Below are positions 40,869-48,471 of a stretch of 64,000 nt of DNA, piece after piece. This DNA is from Streptomyces formicae (GTDB lineage: Bacteria; Actinomycetota; Actinomycetes; Streptomycetales; Streptomycetaceae), in contig NZ_CP022685.1 of assembly GCF_002556545.1 (NCBI RefSeq), forward strand, positions 7,232,001 to 7,296,000. Direction: 5' to 3'. Numbering within the stretch: position 1 is the first letter of the stretch; the number at the start of each line of letters is the position of its first letter. The position numbers were made by a program, and so were the translations under genes. A model generated the notes under the pieces. That model saw only the letters and a list, made by a program, of their open reading frames with translations. It was not told the DNA's origin and did no database searches.

Positions 40869-41652
40869 GTCCCGCGAGGGCCGTGCGGACGAGGTCCGCC
40901 ACGGACTCCCGGTGGTCGTCGAGAAAGAAGTGGCCACCGGGGAACGTCCGCAGGGCGAAGGCGCCCCGGCTGTGCCTCTCCCAGGCCGCGGCCTCCGTCG
41001 CGGTCACCTTGCCGTCCTTGTCGCCGGTGAGCACGGTGACCGGGCAGGAGACGGCGGCGTCCGGGTCCGCACGGTGGGTCTCGATGGCCCGGTAGTCGTT
41101 GCGGACCGTCGGCAGCACCATCGCCTGTACGTCGGGGTCCCGCAGGAGCCGCATGTCCGTGCCGCCCTGCGCGGCGAGTTCGGCGAGGATCCCCTCGTCG
41201 TCGCGGGTGTGCACGCGCTCGGTGCGGAAGTGCGAGGGCGCCCGCCGTCCGGAGAGGAAGAGGGCCGCGGGCGACGTGCCGAGCCGCTCCTCCATGCGTA
41301 CGGCGACCTCGAAGGCCAGCGTCGCGCCCATGCTGTGCCCGAACAGGGCCAGGGGGCGGTCGTCCGCCCACTCCTCCAGCACGTCGAAGATCCGCTCCGC
41401 GAGTTCGGGGACGGTCTCCACCAGCGGCTCGGCCCTGCGGTCCTGGCGCCCCGGGTACTGCACCGCGAAGGTGTCGACGTGCGGCGAGAGCGCGGCCGAG
41501 AACGGATGGAAGTAGCTGGCGCTGCCCCCGGCGTGCGGCAGACACACCAGGCGTACGCCGCCCGACGCGTCGCCGTCGGCGGCTTCGGCGGAGGCGTGGA
41601 AACTCCTGATCCAGGCGTCGGTCTCGGCGGCCCTGCGCACCACGGGATTCAT
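40849..41652 (-). CDS. type II thioesterase of the NRPS cluster
   Basis: 267 residues from ATG 41652; the open frame runs further upstream only as a shadow of the KAS II gene. LVCLPHAGGSASYFHPFSAA, VQYPGRQDRR, the nucleophile elbow LFGHSMGATLAFEVA (Ser), LTGDKDGKVT and FPGGHFFLDDHRE (His). It is a stand-alone external thioesterase that removes misprimed acyl groups from carrier proteins in PKS/NRPS systems. It is separated from the KAS operon by a hairpin terminator, so it may have its own promoter at 41653-41738. It marks the left limit of the recognised cluster. Confidence 0.9.
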   Translation of the reverse strand: MNPVVRRAAETDAWIRSFHASAEAADGDASGGVRLVCLPHAGGSASYFHPFSAALSPHVDTFAVQYPGRQDRRAEPLVETVPELAERIFDVLEEWADDRPLALFGHSMGATLAFEVAVRMEERLGTSPAALFLSGRRAPSHFRTERVHTRDDEGILAELAAQGGTDMRLLRDPDVQAMVLPTVRNDYRAIETHRADPDAAVSCPVTVLTGDKDGKVTATEAAAWERHSRGAFALRTFPGGHFFLDDHRESVADLVRTALAGLSPRRP

Positions 41653-41738
41653 GCGGGAAACGGTCCACGGCCTGGCTAAATCCCGGCTAAACGCCCCGAG
41701 GCGCCGGGGCGGGCGACGGCGTAGGCGGGAACGACGGC

Positions 41739-41774
41739 AGCGGGCCCGGACCGTGAAGGCGGTCCGGGCCCGCT
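41739..41774 (-). terminator. terminator behind the KAS III-ACP-KAS II operon
   Basis: 15-bp perfect stem AGCGGGCCCGGACCG with its complement and a 6-base loop, 19 bp past the KAS II stop. No T run, as usual in GC-rich actinobacteria. Confidence 0.75.
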
Positions 41775-41792
41775 TGTCACCCGTGGGGGGCG

Positions 41793-43013
41793 TCAGGCCG
41801 CCTGGAAGGCGAGCACCGCGTTCTGGCCGCCGAACCCCATGGAGTGGCTGAGCGCGAAGTCGACCTTTCCCTCGGTGGCACGGGTGGCCACGTCCAGGTG
41901 GACGGCCGGGTCGAGGGTGCTGAGGTTCGCCGTCGGGGGCACCACGCCGCGCTCGATCGCGAGGACCGTGTAGATGCTCTCGACCGCTCCCGCGGCGCCC
42001 AGGAGGTGACCGGTCACGCCCTTCGTCGAGGTGACGAGGGGGCCTTCGGGGAAGACGCGCTCGATCGTCTCGGCCTCGACCCTGTCGTTCAGCGGGGTCG
42101 AGGTGCCATGGGCGTTGATGTGCCGCACGTCCGCCGGGCCCGCCCCGGCGTCCGCGAGCGCCGCGCGGACGGCGGCCTCGATGCCTCGGCCCTGCGGGTC
42201 GGGAGCGCTGAGGTGGTGGGCGTCCGCGCCGGCGCCGTACCCGGCCACGCGCGCGTGCACCCGGGCCGACCTGGCCCTGGCGTCCGCGAGGCGCTCCAGG
42301 ACGAGGATGCCCGCGCCCTCGCCGCCCACGAAGCCGTCCCGGTCCGCGTCGAAGGGCCTGGACGCCGCGGCGGGGTCGTCCTGGCGGCGCGAGAGCGCGC
42401 CCATCTGCGCGAAGCCCGCCATGACCAGCGGGGTCACCATCGCGTCGCTGCCGCCGGTGATGACGATGTCGCAGCGGTCCAGGAGAAGCAGGTCCCTGGC
42501 CACGCCGACGGCCGTCGTCCCCGACGCGCAGGCCGTGGCGACGACGAGGTTCGGGCCGCGGGCCCCGCACTCCATGGCGACCTGCCCGGCCAGCATGTTG
42601 GGCAGCTGCATGGGCAGCAGGAGCGGCGAGACGCGCGACGCGCCCTCGTCGACGAGCACCTGGTGCTGGCGCTCGACGGTGGACTGCCCGCCCTGGGCGG
42701 TGCCGAGCACGACGCCGACGCGCGGGGCGTCCCACGTCGTGGGATCGAGCCCGGCGTCCGCGAGGGCCTCGTGCAGCGCGACGAGCGCGTACTGGACGAA
42801 GCGGTCGAGACGGTGGGCGCGGCGGGCGCCGAGCAGCGCGGCGGCGTCGAACCCGGGCACCCTGCTGGAGATCCGCACCGGGTTGTCCGCGAGCGACTCG
42901 TCGACGGCGGCCGTGGGCCGCCCGGCGCACACCGTCTCCCAGTTGGTCTCCACGCCGATCCCGGCGGGGGTGACCAGACCGAGGCCGGTGACGGCGATGT
43001 CGTGACGCTCCAT
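41793..43013 (-). CDS. beta-ketoacyl-ACP synthase II (FabF-like, cluster copy)
   Basis: 406 residues. Elongating ketosynthase triad: Cys in VVATACASGTTAVGVA, His in INAHGTSTPLND and His in KGVTGHLLGAAG; GFGGQNAVLAF at the C-terminus. It extends an acyl-ACP by two carbons. The ATG overlaps the ACP stop by one base (TGATG), so ACP and KAS II are translated together. Together with the KAS III it resembles the fabH/acp/fabF set that builds the acyl tail in lipopeptide clusters such as CDA. All three catalytic residues are present. Confidence 0.9.
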   Translation of the reverse strand: MERHDIAVTGLGLVTPAGIGVETNWETVCAGRPTAAVDESLADNPVRISSRVPGFDAAALLGARRAHRLDRFVQYALVALHEALADAGLDPTTWDAPRVGVVLGTAQGGQSTVERQHQVLVDEGASRVSPLLLPMQLPNMLAGQVAMECGARGPNLVVATACASGTTAVGVARDLLLLDRCDIVITGGSDAMVTPLVMAGFAQMGALSRRQDDPAAASRPFDADRDGFVGGEGAGILVLERLADARARSARVHARVAGYGAGADAHHLSAPDPQGRGIEAAVRAALADAGAGPADVRHINAHGTSTPLNDRVEAETIERVFPEGPLVTSTKGVTGHLLGAAGAVESIYTVLAIERGVVPPTANLSTLDPAVHLDVATRATEGKVDFALSHSMGFGGQNAVLAFQAA

Positions 43014-43243
43014 CAGGCCCTCGTGCCCGCGTTCTCCATGAGGCCCACGACGTCGCCGAGGGTGCTGACGCCGGTGAGGGAGTCCTCCGGGATCTCGAAG
43101 CCGAGCGACTTCTCCAGGATCAGGCTGAGCTCGACCAGGGCGAGCGAGTCGAGCTCGGCGTCGGCGAGCGTCGTCTCGGGGGTGAGCCCCTCGACCGGGA
43201 GGTGCAGCTGGTCACCGAGGATGGCGAGCAGTTTGTCGAACAT
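43013..43243 (-). CDS. acyl carrier protein (minus-strand cluster copy)
   Basis: 76 residues from ATG 43243. The 4'-phosphopantetheine attachment Ser lies in DAELDSLALVELSLILEK, with the usual acidic helix II. Sits between KAS III and KAS II in one operon, so it should carry the growing acyl chain. Coupled to KAS II by overlap. Confidence 0.9.
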   Translation of the reverse strand: MFDKLLAILGDQLHLPVEGLTPETTLADAELDSLALVELSLILEKSLGFEIPEDSLTGVSTLGDVVGLMENAGTRA

Positions 43244-43311
43244 GCTGGTCTCCAAGCGTTTCGTGTGCCGTTCGGGCGCGGGGTGAGGGGGGAAGTCCTC
43301 AGCGGGCGGGG

Positions 43312-44325
43312 TCAGATGACGGGGGAGACGTCGGGCCAGACGAGGGTGGTGGCACCCCAGGTGAGGCCCCCGCCGAAGGCGGTGAGCAGCACCCGGTGGC
43401 CGGGGCGCAGGGTGCCGTCGGCCGCGGCGTCGGCGAGCAGGATCGGCACCGAGGCGCCCGCGGTGTTGCCGACCCGTTCGATGTTGGAGGCGCGCCGCTC
43501 GGGCGGGATGCCCACGAAGTCCGCCACGGCCGACGTGATGCGGCCGTTGGCCTGGTGGGCGACGAGCAGGTCGACGTCCCGCGCCGTCCAGTCGGCGGCG
43601 GCCAGGGCGTCCGCGCAGACGGTGGACATCCGGGTCACCGCGTGCCGGAAGACCTGACGCCCCGCCATCCGGAAGTAGCGCTCCTCGCGGGGCAGCGGTC
43701 CCTCGACGCGGCGCGCGGCGCCGCGCGTGCCGACGGCGACGAGGTCGGCGTTCTCGCCGTCGCTGCCGAGCAGCGTCCGGCCCACGGCGCCGGGCTCGTC
43801 GGGCGTGCCCGCGCGCAGCACCACCGCACCGGCGCCGTCGCCGAAGATGGGTGCCGTCGTACGGTCGTCGGGGTCGATCAGGGTGGTGAACGCCTCCGCG
43901 GCGATCACCAGGACGTGCTCGGCGGTGCCCGCGGCGATCAGCCCGGCACCGGTCGCGAGCCCGTACAGGAACCCGGTGCACACGGCCGACACGTCGAACG
44001 CGGCGACCCCGGTCATACCGAGCCGCGACGCCACCTCGGGGGCCGTCGCGGGGCAGGGCCTGTCGGGCGTGGTGGTGGCGAGGACGACGGCGTCCACCCG
44101 GTCGAGGCCCGCCGACTTCAGCGCGCGCCCGCCCGCCTCGACCGCGAGGTCGGCGGTGGTGGTGCCGGGGGAGATGACGTGCCGCCGCGCGATGCCGGTA
44201 CGGGACCGGATCCAGTCGTCCGTGGTGTCCAGGCGCTCCACCAACTCGTGGTTGGACACCGTGTTCGGCGGCAGATGGGCGCCCACTCCGACGATCACTG
44301 CCGTGTTCGTGCCCGCTCTTGTCAT
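43312..44325 (-). CDS. beta-ketoacyl-ACP synthase III (FabH-like)
   Basis: 337 residues from ATG 44325 with AAGGAG eight bases upstream. Cys-His-Asn triad: DVSAVCTGFLYGLATG, LLVAHQANGRITSAV, RVGNTAGASVPILL; start motif GVGAHLPPNTVSNHELVERL and DDWIRSRTGI. Starts fatty-acyl or short polyketide chains from an acyl-CoA and malonyl-ACP. First gene of the KAS III-ACP-KAS II operon; 44326-44605 before it should hold the promoter and has no gene. Confidence 0.92.
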   Translation of the reverse strand: MTRAGTNTAVIVGVGAHLPPNTVSNHELVERLDTTDDWIRSRTGIARRHVISPGTTTADLAVEAGGRALKSAGLDRVDAVVLATTTPDRPCPATAPEVASRLGMTGVAAFDVSAVCTGFLYGLATGAGLIAAGTAEHVLVIAAEAFTTLIDPDDRTTAPIFGDGAGAVVLRAGTPDEPGAVGRTLLGSDGENADLVAVGTRGAARRVEGPLPREERYFRMAGRQVFRHAVTRMSTVCADALAAADWTARDVDLLVAHQANGRITSAVADFVGIPPERRASNIERVGNTAGASVPILLADAAADGTLRPGHRVLLTAFGGGLTWGATTLVWPDVSPVI

Positions 44326-44605
44326 CCGGCACTCCTTGGACGGGGATCCGCGTTCCGCGGCCCGGGTCTGCGGTCCGCGGGGATTTCGGCGGCCCACCGG
44401 TCGAGCCCCTTCAGTCTCGGATCGCGGGCTATGGGGCGCGTATCCCCCTGTTATCCGGCGGTCTTGCGCAACGGGCCCCTGCGGCGCGCCACTTGGTGGG
44501 AGCGAGGGCGCCCTCGACGTGCGGAATCGGGTGCAGGCGGCGATCCTCGCGTACGAGGCGGGGCTCGTGAGCAGGTCGGGTACCCGCCGCTGGCGCGGAG
44601 GGATC

Positions 44606-45706
44606 CTACGGAAGCTCCAGATGCCGGAGGTGCATCGCGCGCGGCGCGAGGACCGAGACGTCGACGGCGTCGACCGTGGCGCGTCCGGTGAGCGCCATGG
44701 TGTCGGCGAGCTCCCGCATCAGGAGTGAGAGTACGGCGTGCGCGCCCGCCGTGCCGTCCACCGCGAGGCCGTGCAGCACGGGGCGTCCGACGAGGACGGC
44801 GGTGGCGCCGAAGGCGAGCGCGACGACGATGTCCGAGCCGCGCCTGACGCCGCCGTCCATGAGGACGGGGCAGCGGCCCGCGACGGCCGCCACCACTTCG
44901 GGCAGCACCTCCAACGTGGCCGGTGCGCCGTCGAGTTGGCGTCCGCCGTGGTTGGACACGATGATCCCGGCCACCCCCGCGTCCAGGGCGGCCCGCGCGT
45001 CATCGCCGCTCAGCACGCCCTTGGCGAGGACGGGCAGGCCGCTCCACTCGCGAAGCCGGGCGACCACCGACCAGTCGAGCGCCGGGTGGAAGGCGGTGCG
45101 GCTGTGCGCCGCGGGCGATGCCGCGACGTCCGCCCGGGCACCCTCGGCGAGCCCTTCGACCAGGTTGGCGGGCACGATGTGGGGCGGCACCTGGAAGCCG
45201 TTGCGCAGATCGCGCAGGCGCCGCCCCATGAAGGGGGTGTCGACCGTGAGGACGAGTGCCTCGTAGCCCGCGGCGGCGGCGCGCCCGGCGAGCGAGCGCG
45301 TCACCTCCTCGTCGCGGAAGCAGTACATCTGCAGCCACAGCGGGGCGCTCGCCTCGCGCGCGACCCGTTCCAGGCTCTGGCTCGCGAACGTGGAGACCAC
45401 CAGCGGCAGGCCGAGTGCGCCCGCTGCCCGTGCCGTGCCGGACTCGCCGTCGCGGTGCGCCAGTTCGTGGTACGCGACGGGGGCCACGCCGAGCGGCGCG
45501 GCCCACCGGCCGCCGAGGACCCGGACGTGCGTGTCGGGCTCGGTGAAGCCGGGGAGGGCCTTGGGGCGCAGACACACCGTGTCGTACGCCGCCTCGTTGG
45601 CCGCGAGGGTGCGCTCCCTGCCCGCGCCGCCCGCGATGAAGTCCCAGACGTCCTCGGGGAGTTCGCGCCGGGCGAGCGTGGCGTACTCGTCGAGGCTCAG
45701 CGTCAC
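44606..45706 (-). CDS. hmo: 4-hydroxymandelate oxidase (FMN alpha-hydroxy acid oxidase)
   Basis: 366 residues from GTG 45706, overlapping the hmaS stop by four bases. FMN-dependent alpha-hydroxyacid dehydrogenase fold: EYATLARRELPEDVWDFIAG, RPKALPGF, WLQMYCFRDEEV, LTVDTPFMGRRLRDLRNGF, LAKGVLSGDDA (FMN Lys), GIIVSNHGGRQLDGAPATLE (catalytic His/Arg) and LMDGGVRRGSDIVVALAFGA. With HmaS it makes 4-hydroxyphenylglyoxylate, the Hpg precursor; the aminotransferase HpgT is not in the window. Genomic pairing makes this specificity firm. Confidence 0.92.
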   Translation of the reverse strand: MTLSLDEYATLARRELPEDVWDFIAGGAGRERTLAANEAAYDTVCLRPKALPGFTEPDTHVRVLGGRWAAPLGVAPVAYHELAHRDGESGTARAAGALGLPLVVSTFASQSLERVAREASAPLWLQMYCFRDEEVTRSLAGRAAAAGYEALVLTVDTPFMGRRLRDLRNGFQVPPHIVPANLVEGLAEGARADVAASPAAHSRTAFHPALDWSVVARLREWSGLPVLAKGVLSGDDARAALDAGVAGIIVSNHGGRQLDGAPATLEVLPEVVAAVAGRCPVLMDGGVRRGSDIVVALAFGATAVLVGRPVLHGLAVDGTAGAHAVLSLLMRELADTMALTGRATVDAVDVSVLAPRAMHLRHLELP

Positions 45707-46785
45707 TCGTCCGCCGTCTCCCGGGTGCGCTCGACGGCCTCGTACAGCGCCTTGATGTTGGAACTGCCGAAGCCCTGGGCGCCGTTGCGCTGGATGAGCT
45801 CGTAGAAGACCGTGCGGCGCTCGTGGGGCGAGCGGGTGAAGATCTGGAGCAGGTGGCCCCACTCGTCGCGGTCCACCAGGACGTTGGTCTCGCGCAGGTC
45901 GGCGATGTGCTCCTCCAGGTCCCCGACGCGCTCGCGGATCACGTCGTAGTACGTGGCGGGGGTGGTGAGGAACTCCACGCCCCGGCCGCCCAGTTCGCGC
46001 ACCGCGCCGACGATGTCCTCGACGAGGAAGGCCAGGTGCTGCACGCCCGCCCCGGCGTGCGCGGCGAGGAACTGGTCGATCTGGCCCGGGTTGCGGGTCG
46101 GGTCGGGCTCGATGAGCGTGAAGGTGATGCCGCCCGACTCGTTGCGCACGACCTTGGAGTCCATGGCCTGGTCGCCGACGAGGATGTACTCCTCGGAGAA
46201 GTAGTGCAGGTCGAACGCCTGGTTGTAGAAGTCGACGGTCCGCTTGAGGGTGTCCACCGGGACGCAGGCGGCGATGTGGTCGACGCCGCCGAGGACGGGG
46301 GCGGGGGCCGGGGCGTCGGCTGCGGTGTCGTCGATGTTCCAGCGGCGGTCCGGCGGCAGCGTCCCCGCGAAGGGCCGAGACGGCTGTACGAGGGTGTGGC
46401 GCAGGTCGCCGAAGCCCGAGACGACCGCGAAGCGGTCCGCGCGCGCCGGGTCCACGGCGTCGGTGGGCGCCCGCAGCGCGGTGGCGCCCGCGCCGGTGGC
46501 CCGCACGTAGTCCCGGTCGAGGTCCTCGCAGACGAAGGCGAGGTCGGCGAAGGAGTCGCCGTGCGCGTCGAGGTGACGGGAGACCTCGCCGTCGTCGCCG
46601 ACCGGCGCGGTGACGACGAGGGTGACCGCGCCGTTGCGCAGCGCCCACGAGCGGCGGTCGGCCGTTCCGGTCTCGGGCCCCGCCGTGGCGATCAGACGGA
46701 AGCCGAAGCGATCGGTGAAGTAGGTCGTCGCCGCGTCCTCGCACGCGGTGTACAGCTCCGAGTAGGCAAGGGTGTTCGGTGACAT
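45703..46785 (-). CDS. hmaS: 4-hydroxymandelate synthase
   Basis: 360 residues. Two VOC domains; non-heme iron ligands His in LGGVDHIAACVPVDTL, His in AGVQHLAFLVEDIV and Glu in RTVFYELIQRNGAQGFGSSN. FGSSNIKALYEAVE replaces the FGKGNFKALFEAIE typical of HPPD, which fits the hydroxymandelate synthase branch that converts 4-hydroxyphenylpyruvate to L-4-hydroxymandelate. Coupled to hmo by overlap. First gene of its operon, with the divergent promoter region 46786-47033 upstream. Hpg occurs in CDA, glycopeptides, nocardicin and similar products. Confidence 0.93.
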   Translation of the reverse strand: MSPNTLAYSELYTACEDAATTYFTDRFGFRLIATAGPETGTADRRSWALRNGAVTLVVTAPVGDDGEVSRHLDAHGDSFADLAFVCEDLDRDYVRATGAGATALRAPTDAVDPARADRFAVVSGFGDLRHTLVQPSRPFAGTLPPDRRWNIDDTAADAPAPAPVLGGVDHIAACVPVDTLKRTVDFYNQAFDLHYFSEEYILVGDQAMDSKVVRNESGGITFTLIEPDPTRNPGQIDQFLAAHAGAGVQHLAFLVEDIVGAVRELGGRGVEFLTTPATYYDVIRERVGDLEEHIADLRETNVLVDRDEWGHLLQIFTRSPHERRTVFYELIQRNGAQGFGSSNIKALYEAVERTRETADE

Positions 46786-47033
46786 ACCAGCTCCAAGAGG
46801 ACGGCTTACCTAGGGCGAATTCCTGGCATGGAGGGCGGTAATCCAAGACGCCTTTCCGGGGATCCCGTAAATGCGCCTTGAGGCTACTTTACGAGCTTGG
46901 TTTATGCCCTCGTTATTGAAGCCATATAGGCGCTCTGGCCTGTGGTTATGTCTCGGTTTTCGCAATTCTTGACGGTCTCTTCGCGTGACTGCTAACGTCT
47001 TGCCGGAATTCAATTACTGTGCGGGGGTTCTTC
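46786..47033. promoter_or_regulatory. AT-rich divergent promoter region of the NRPS cluster
   Basis: Between hmaS (minus) and the ACP gene (plus). For the plus strand, TTGACG (46969-46974) and TAACGT (46993-46998) are spaced 18 bp, with the ATG 36 bases on. The opposite promoter is less clear; TATATGG on the minus strand near 46927 is a candidate -10. The region is notably less GC-rich than the cluster. Confidence 0.65.
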
Positions 47034-47300
47034 ATGCGTCAGAATTCTGCTGAGCATTCCGTCGAGTCCCTTACGGCCTGGCTGGCCGAGCGGTTCGCCG
47101 GGTACGCGCGGCGCGCTGTGGAGGACATCGATCCGCGGCGCCCGTTCGCCGACTACGGCCTCGACTCGGTGGGTGCCGTCTCGCTCGCCGCCGACATCGA
47201 GGACCGCTTCGGCGTCGAGATCGACGCCGAGGAGATGTGGAACCACCCCACGCCCGCCGCCCTGGGCGAGCTGCTCGCCGGCAAGCTCGTCGGCGCCTGA
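47034..47300 (+). CDS. acyl/peptidyl carrier protein (free-standing)
   Basis: 88 residues; ATG 47034 after GGGGG (a GTG at 47019 is possible). Phosphopantetheine Ser in FADYGLDSVGAVSLAADIED, of the modular-PKS-like DxGLDSV type rather than the fatty acid type. It is followed after 36 bases by a luciferase-like monooxygenase, which suggests that the monooxygenase acts on a substrate held by this protein. Confidence 0.85.
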   Translation: MRQNSAEHSVESLTAWLAERFAGYARRAVEDIDPRRPFADYGLDSVGAVSLAADIEDRFGVEIDAEEMWNHPTPAALGELLAGKLVGA

Positions 47301-47336
47301 GCACCTCGTCGAGTTCTTCGGGACGGTGAACTGACC

Positions 47337-48359
47337 ATGGACTTCAGCCTGTTGTACTTCGCCAACCGCAAGGTCGACGACCCGCCCGCCGAGTACGACC
47401 TGCTCTTCGACGCGGCCCGGTTCGCCGACGAGCACGACTTCACCGCCGTGTGGCTGCCCGAGCGGCACTTCCACCCCTTCGGCGGCGCCTACCCCAACCC
47501 GGCGCTCGCCGCGGCCGCGCTCGCCACCCGCACCAGCCGCCTGCGGCTGCGCGCGGGCAGCGTGGTGCTCCCGCTGCACGACCCGCTGACCGTCGTCGAG
47601 GACTGGGCGTTCGTCGACAACCTCTCGCGCGGCCGCGTCGACCTGGCCCTGGCCACCGGCTGGAACGCCAACGACTTCACGCTGGTGCCCGAGCGCTACG
47701 AGGACCGCAGGGCGTACACGAGGGACCACGTGCCCGTCCTGCGCGACCTGTGGGCGGGCAAGACCGTCACCCGGCGCAACGGGAAGGGCGAGGACGTCGA
47801 GGTCGGCACCTACCCGCGCCCCGTCCAGCCGGAGCTGGACATGTGGCTCACCTGCGCCTCCCACCCGGCGGGCTTCGCCGAGGCGGGCGCGCTCGGCCTC
47901 AACGTCCTGACCGCGCTGCTCTTCCAGCGCGTCGAGGACCTGGCGCCGCGCGTCACGGCGTACCGCGACGCCCGCGAGAAGGCGGGCCTCGACCCCGACA
48001 CGGGCCAGGTCACCGTCATGGTGCACACCTTCGTGGGGGAGAGCGACGCGGCGGTGCGCGAGACCGTCCGCGCGCCCTTCCTGGAGTACCTGGAGTCCTC
48101 CGTCGACCTGTGGAAGGACCACTGGCAGGACCTCGGCCGCCTCTCCGGCGAGAAGCTCCTGAGCTACGCCTTCGAGCGCTACTTCCGTACGTCGGCGCTG
48201 CTCGGCTCGGTCGAGAAGTGCACCCGGTTCGTACGCGACCTGCGGGAAGCGGGCGTCACCGAGGTGGCCTCGCTGATCGACTTCGGAGCGCCGGGACCCG
48301 TGACGCTGGACGCGCTGCCCTACCTCGACCAGGTACGGCGCGCCGTCCAGGAGGGCTGA
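47337..48359 (+). CDS. luciferase-like flavin monooxygenase of secondary-metabolism type
   Basis: 340 residues. MDFSLLYFANRKVDDPPAEY, ADEHDFTAVWLPERHFHPFG, AYPNPALAAAALATRTSRLR, LRAGSVVLPLHDPLTVVEDW, DLALATGWNANDF: the signature run of the natural-product luciferase-like monooxygenase family (TIGR04020 type, as in MupA-related or PKS/NRPS-associated enzymes). FMNH2-dependent oxygenation, often beta-hydroxylation or oxidation of a carrier-bound chain. Same operon as the ACP at 47034. Substrate unknown. Confidence 0.85.
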   Translation: MDFSLLYFANRKVDDPPAEYDLLFDAARFADEHDFTAVWLPERHFHPFGGAYPNPALAAAALATRTSRLRLRAGSVVLPLHDPLTVVEDWAFVDNLSRGRVDLALATGWNANDFTLVPERYEDRRAYTRDHVPVLRDLWAGKTVTRRNGKGEDVEVGTYPRPVQPELDMWLTCASHPAGFAEAGALGLNVLTALLFQRVEDLAPRVTAYRDAREKAGLDPDTGQVTVMVHTFVGESDAAVRETVRAPFLEYLESSVDLWKDHWQDLGRLSGEKLLSYAFERYFRTSALLGSVEKCTRFVRDLREAGVTEVASLIDFGAPGPVTLDALPYLDQVRRAVQEG

Positions 48360-48391
48360 GGGCTCGCCCGCGCCGGGGCGGGAGAGCAGGA

Positions 48392-48426
48392 GAAGGGCCG
48401 TCCGTCGGTGTGCCGGACGGCCCTTC
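48392..48426. terminator. bidirectional terminator between LLM and ATPase genes
   Basis: 13-bp stem GAAGGGCCGTCCG with CGGACGGCCCTTC, loop 9 bases, placed between converging genes. Confidence 0.8.
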
Positions 48427-48471
48427 CCCTTCTTCGGAGCGGCACGGGGGAACCGCTCCTCCAGGGGTGGT

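Noticed and set aside
46810..47013. A 67-codon minus-strand ORF in the divergent cluster promoter region.
   Set aside because: It lies over both promoters in an AT-rich non-coding stretch, has no RBS and no recognisable protein features.
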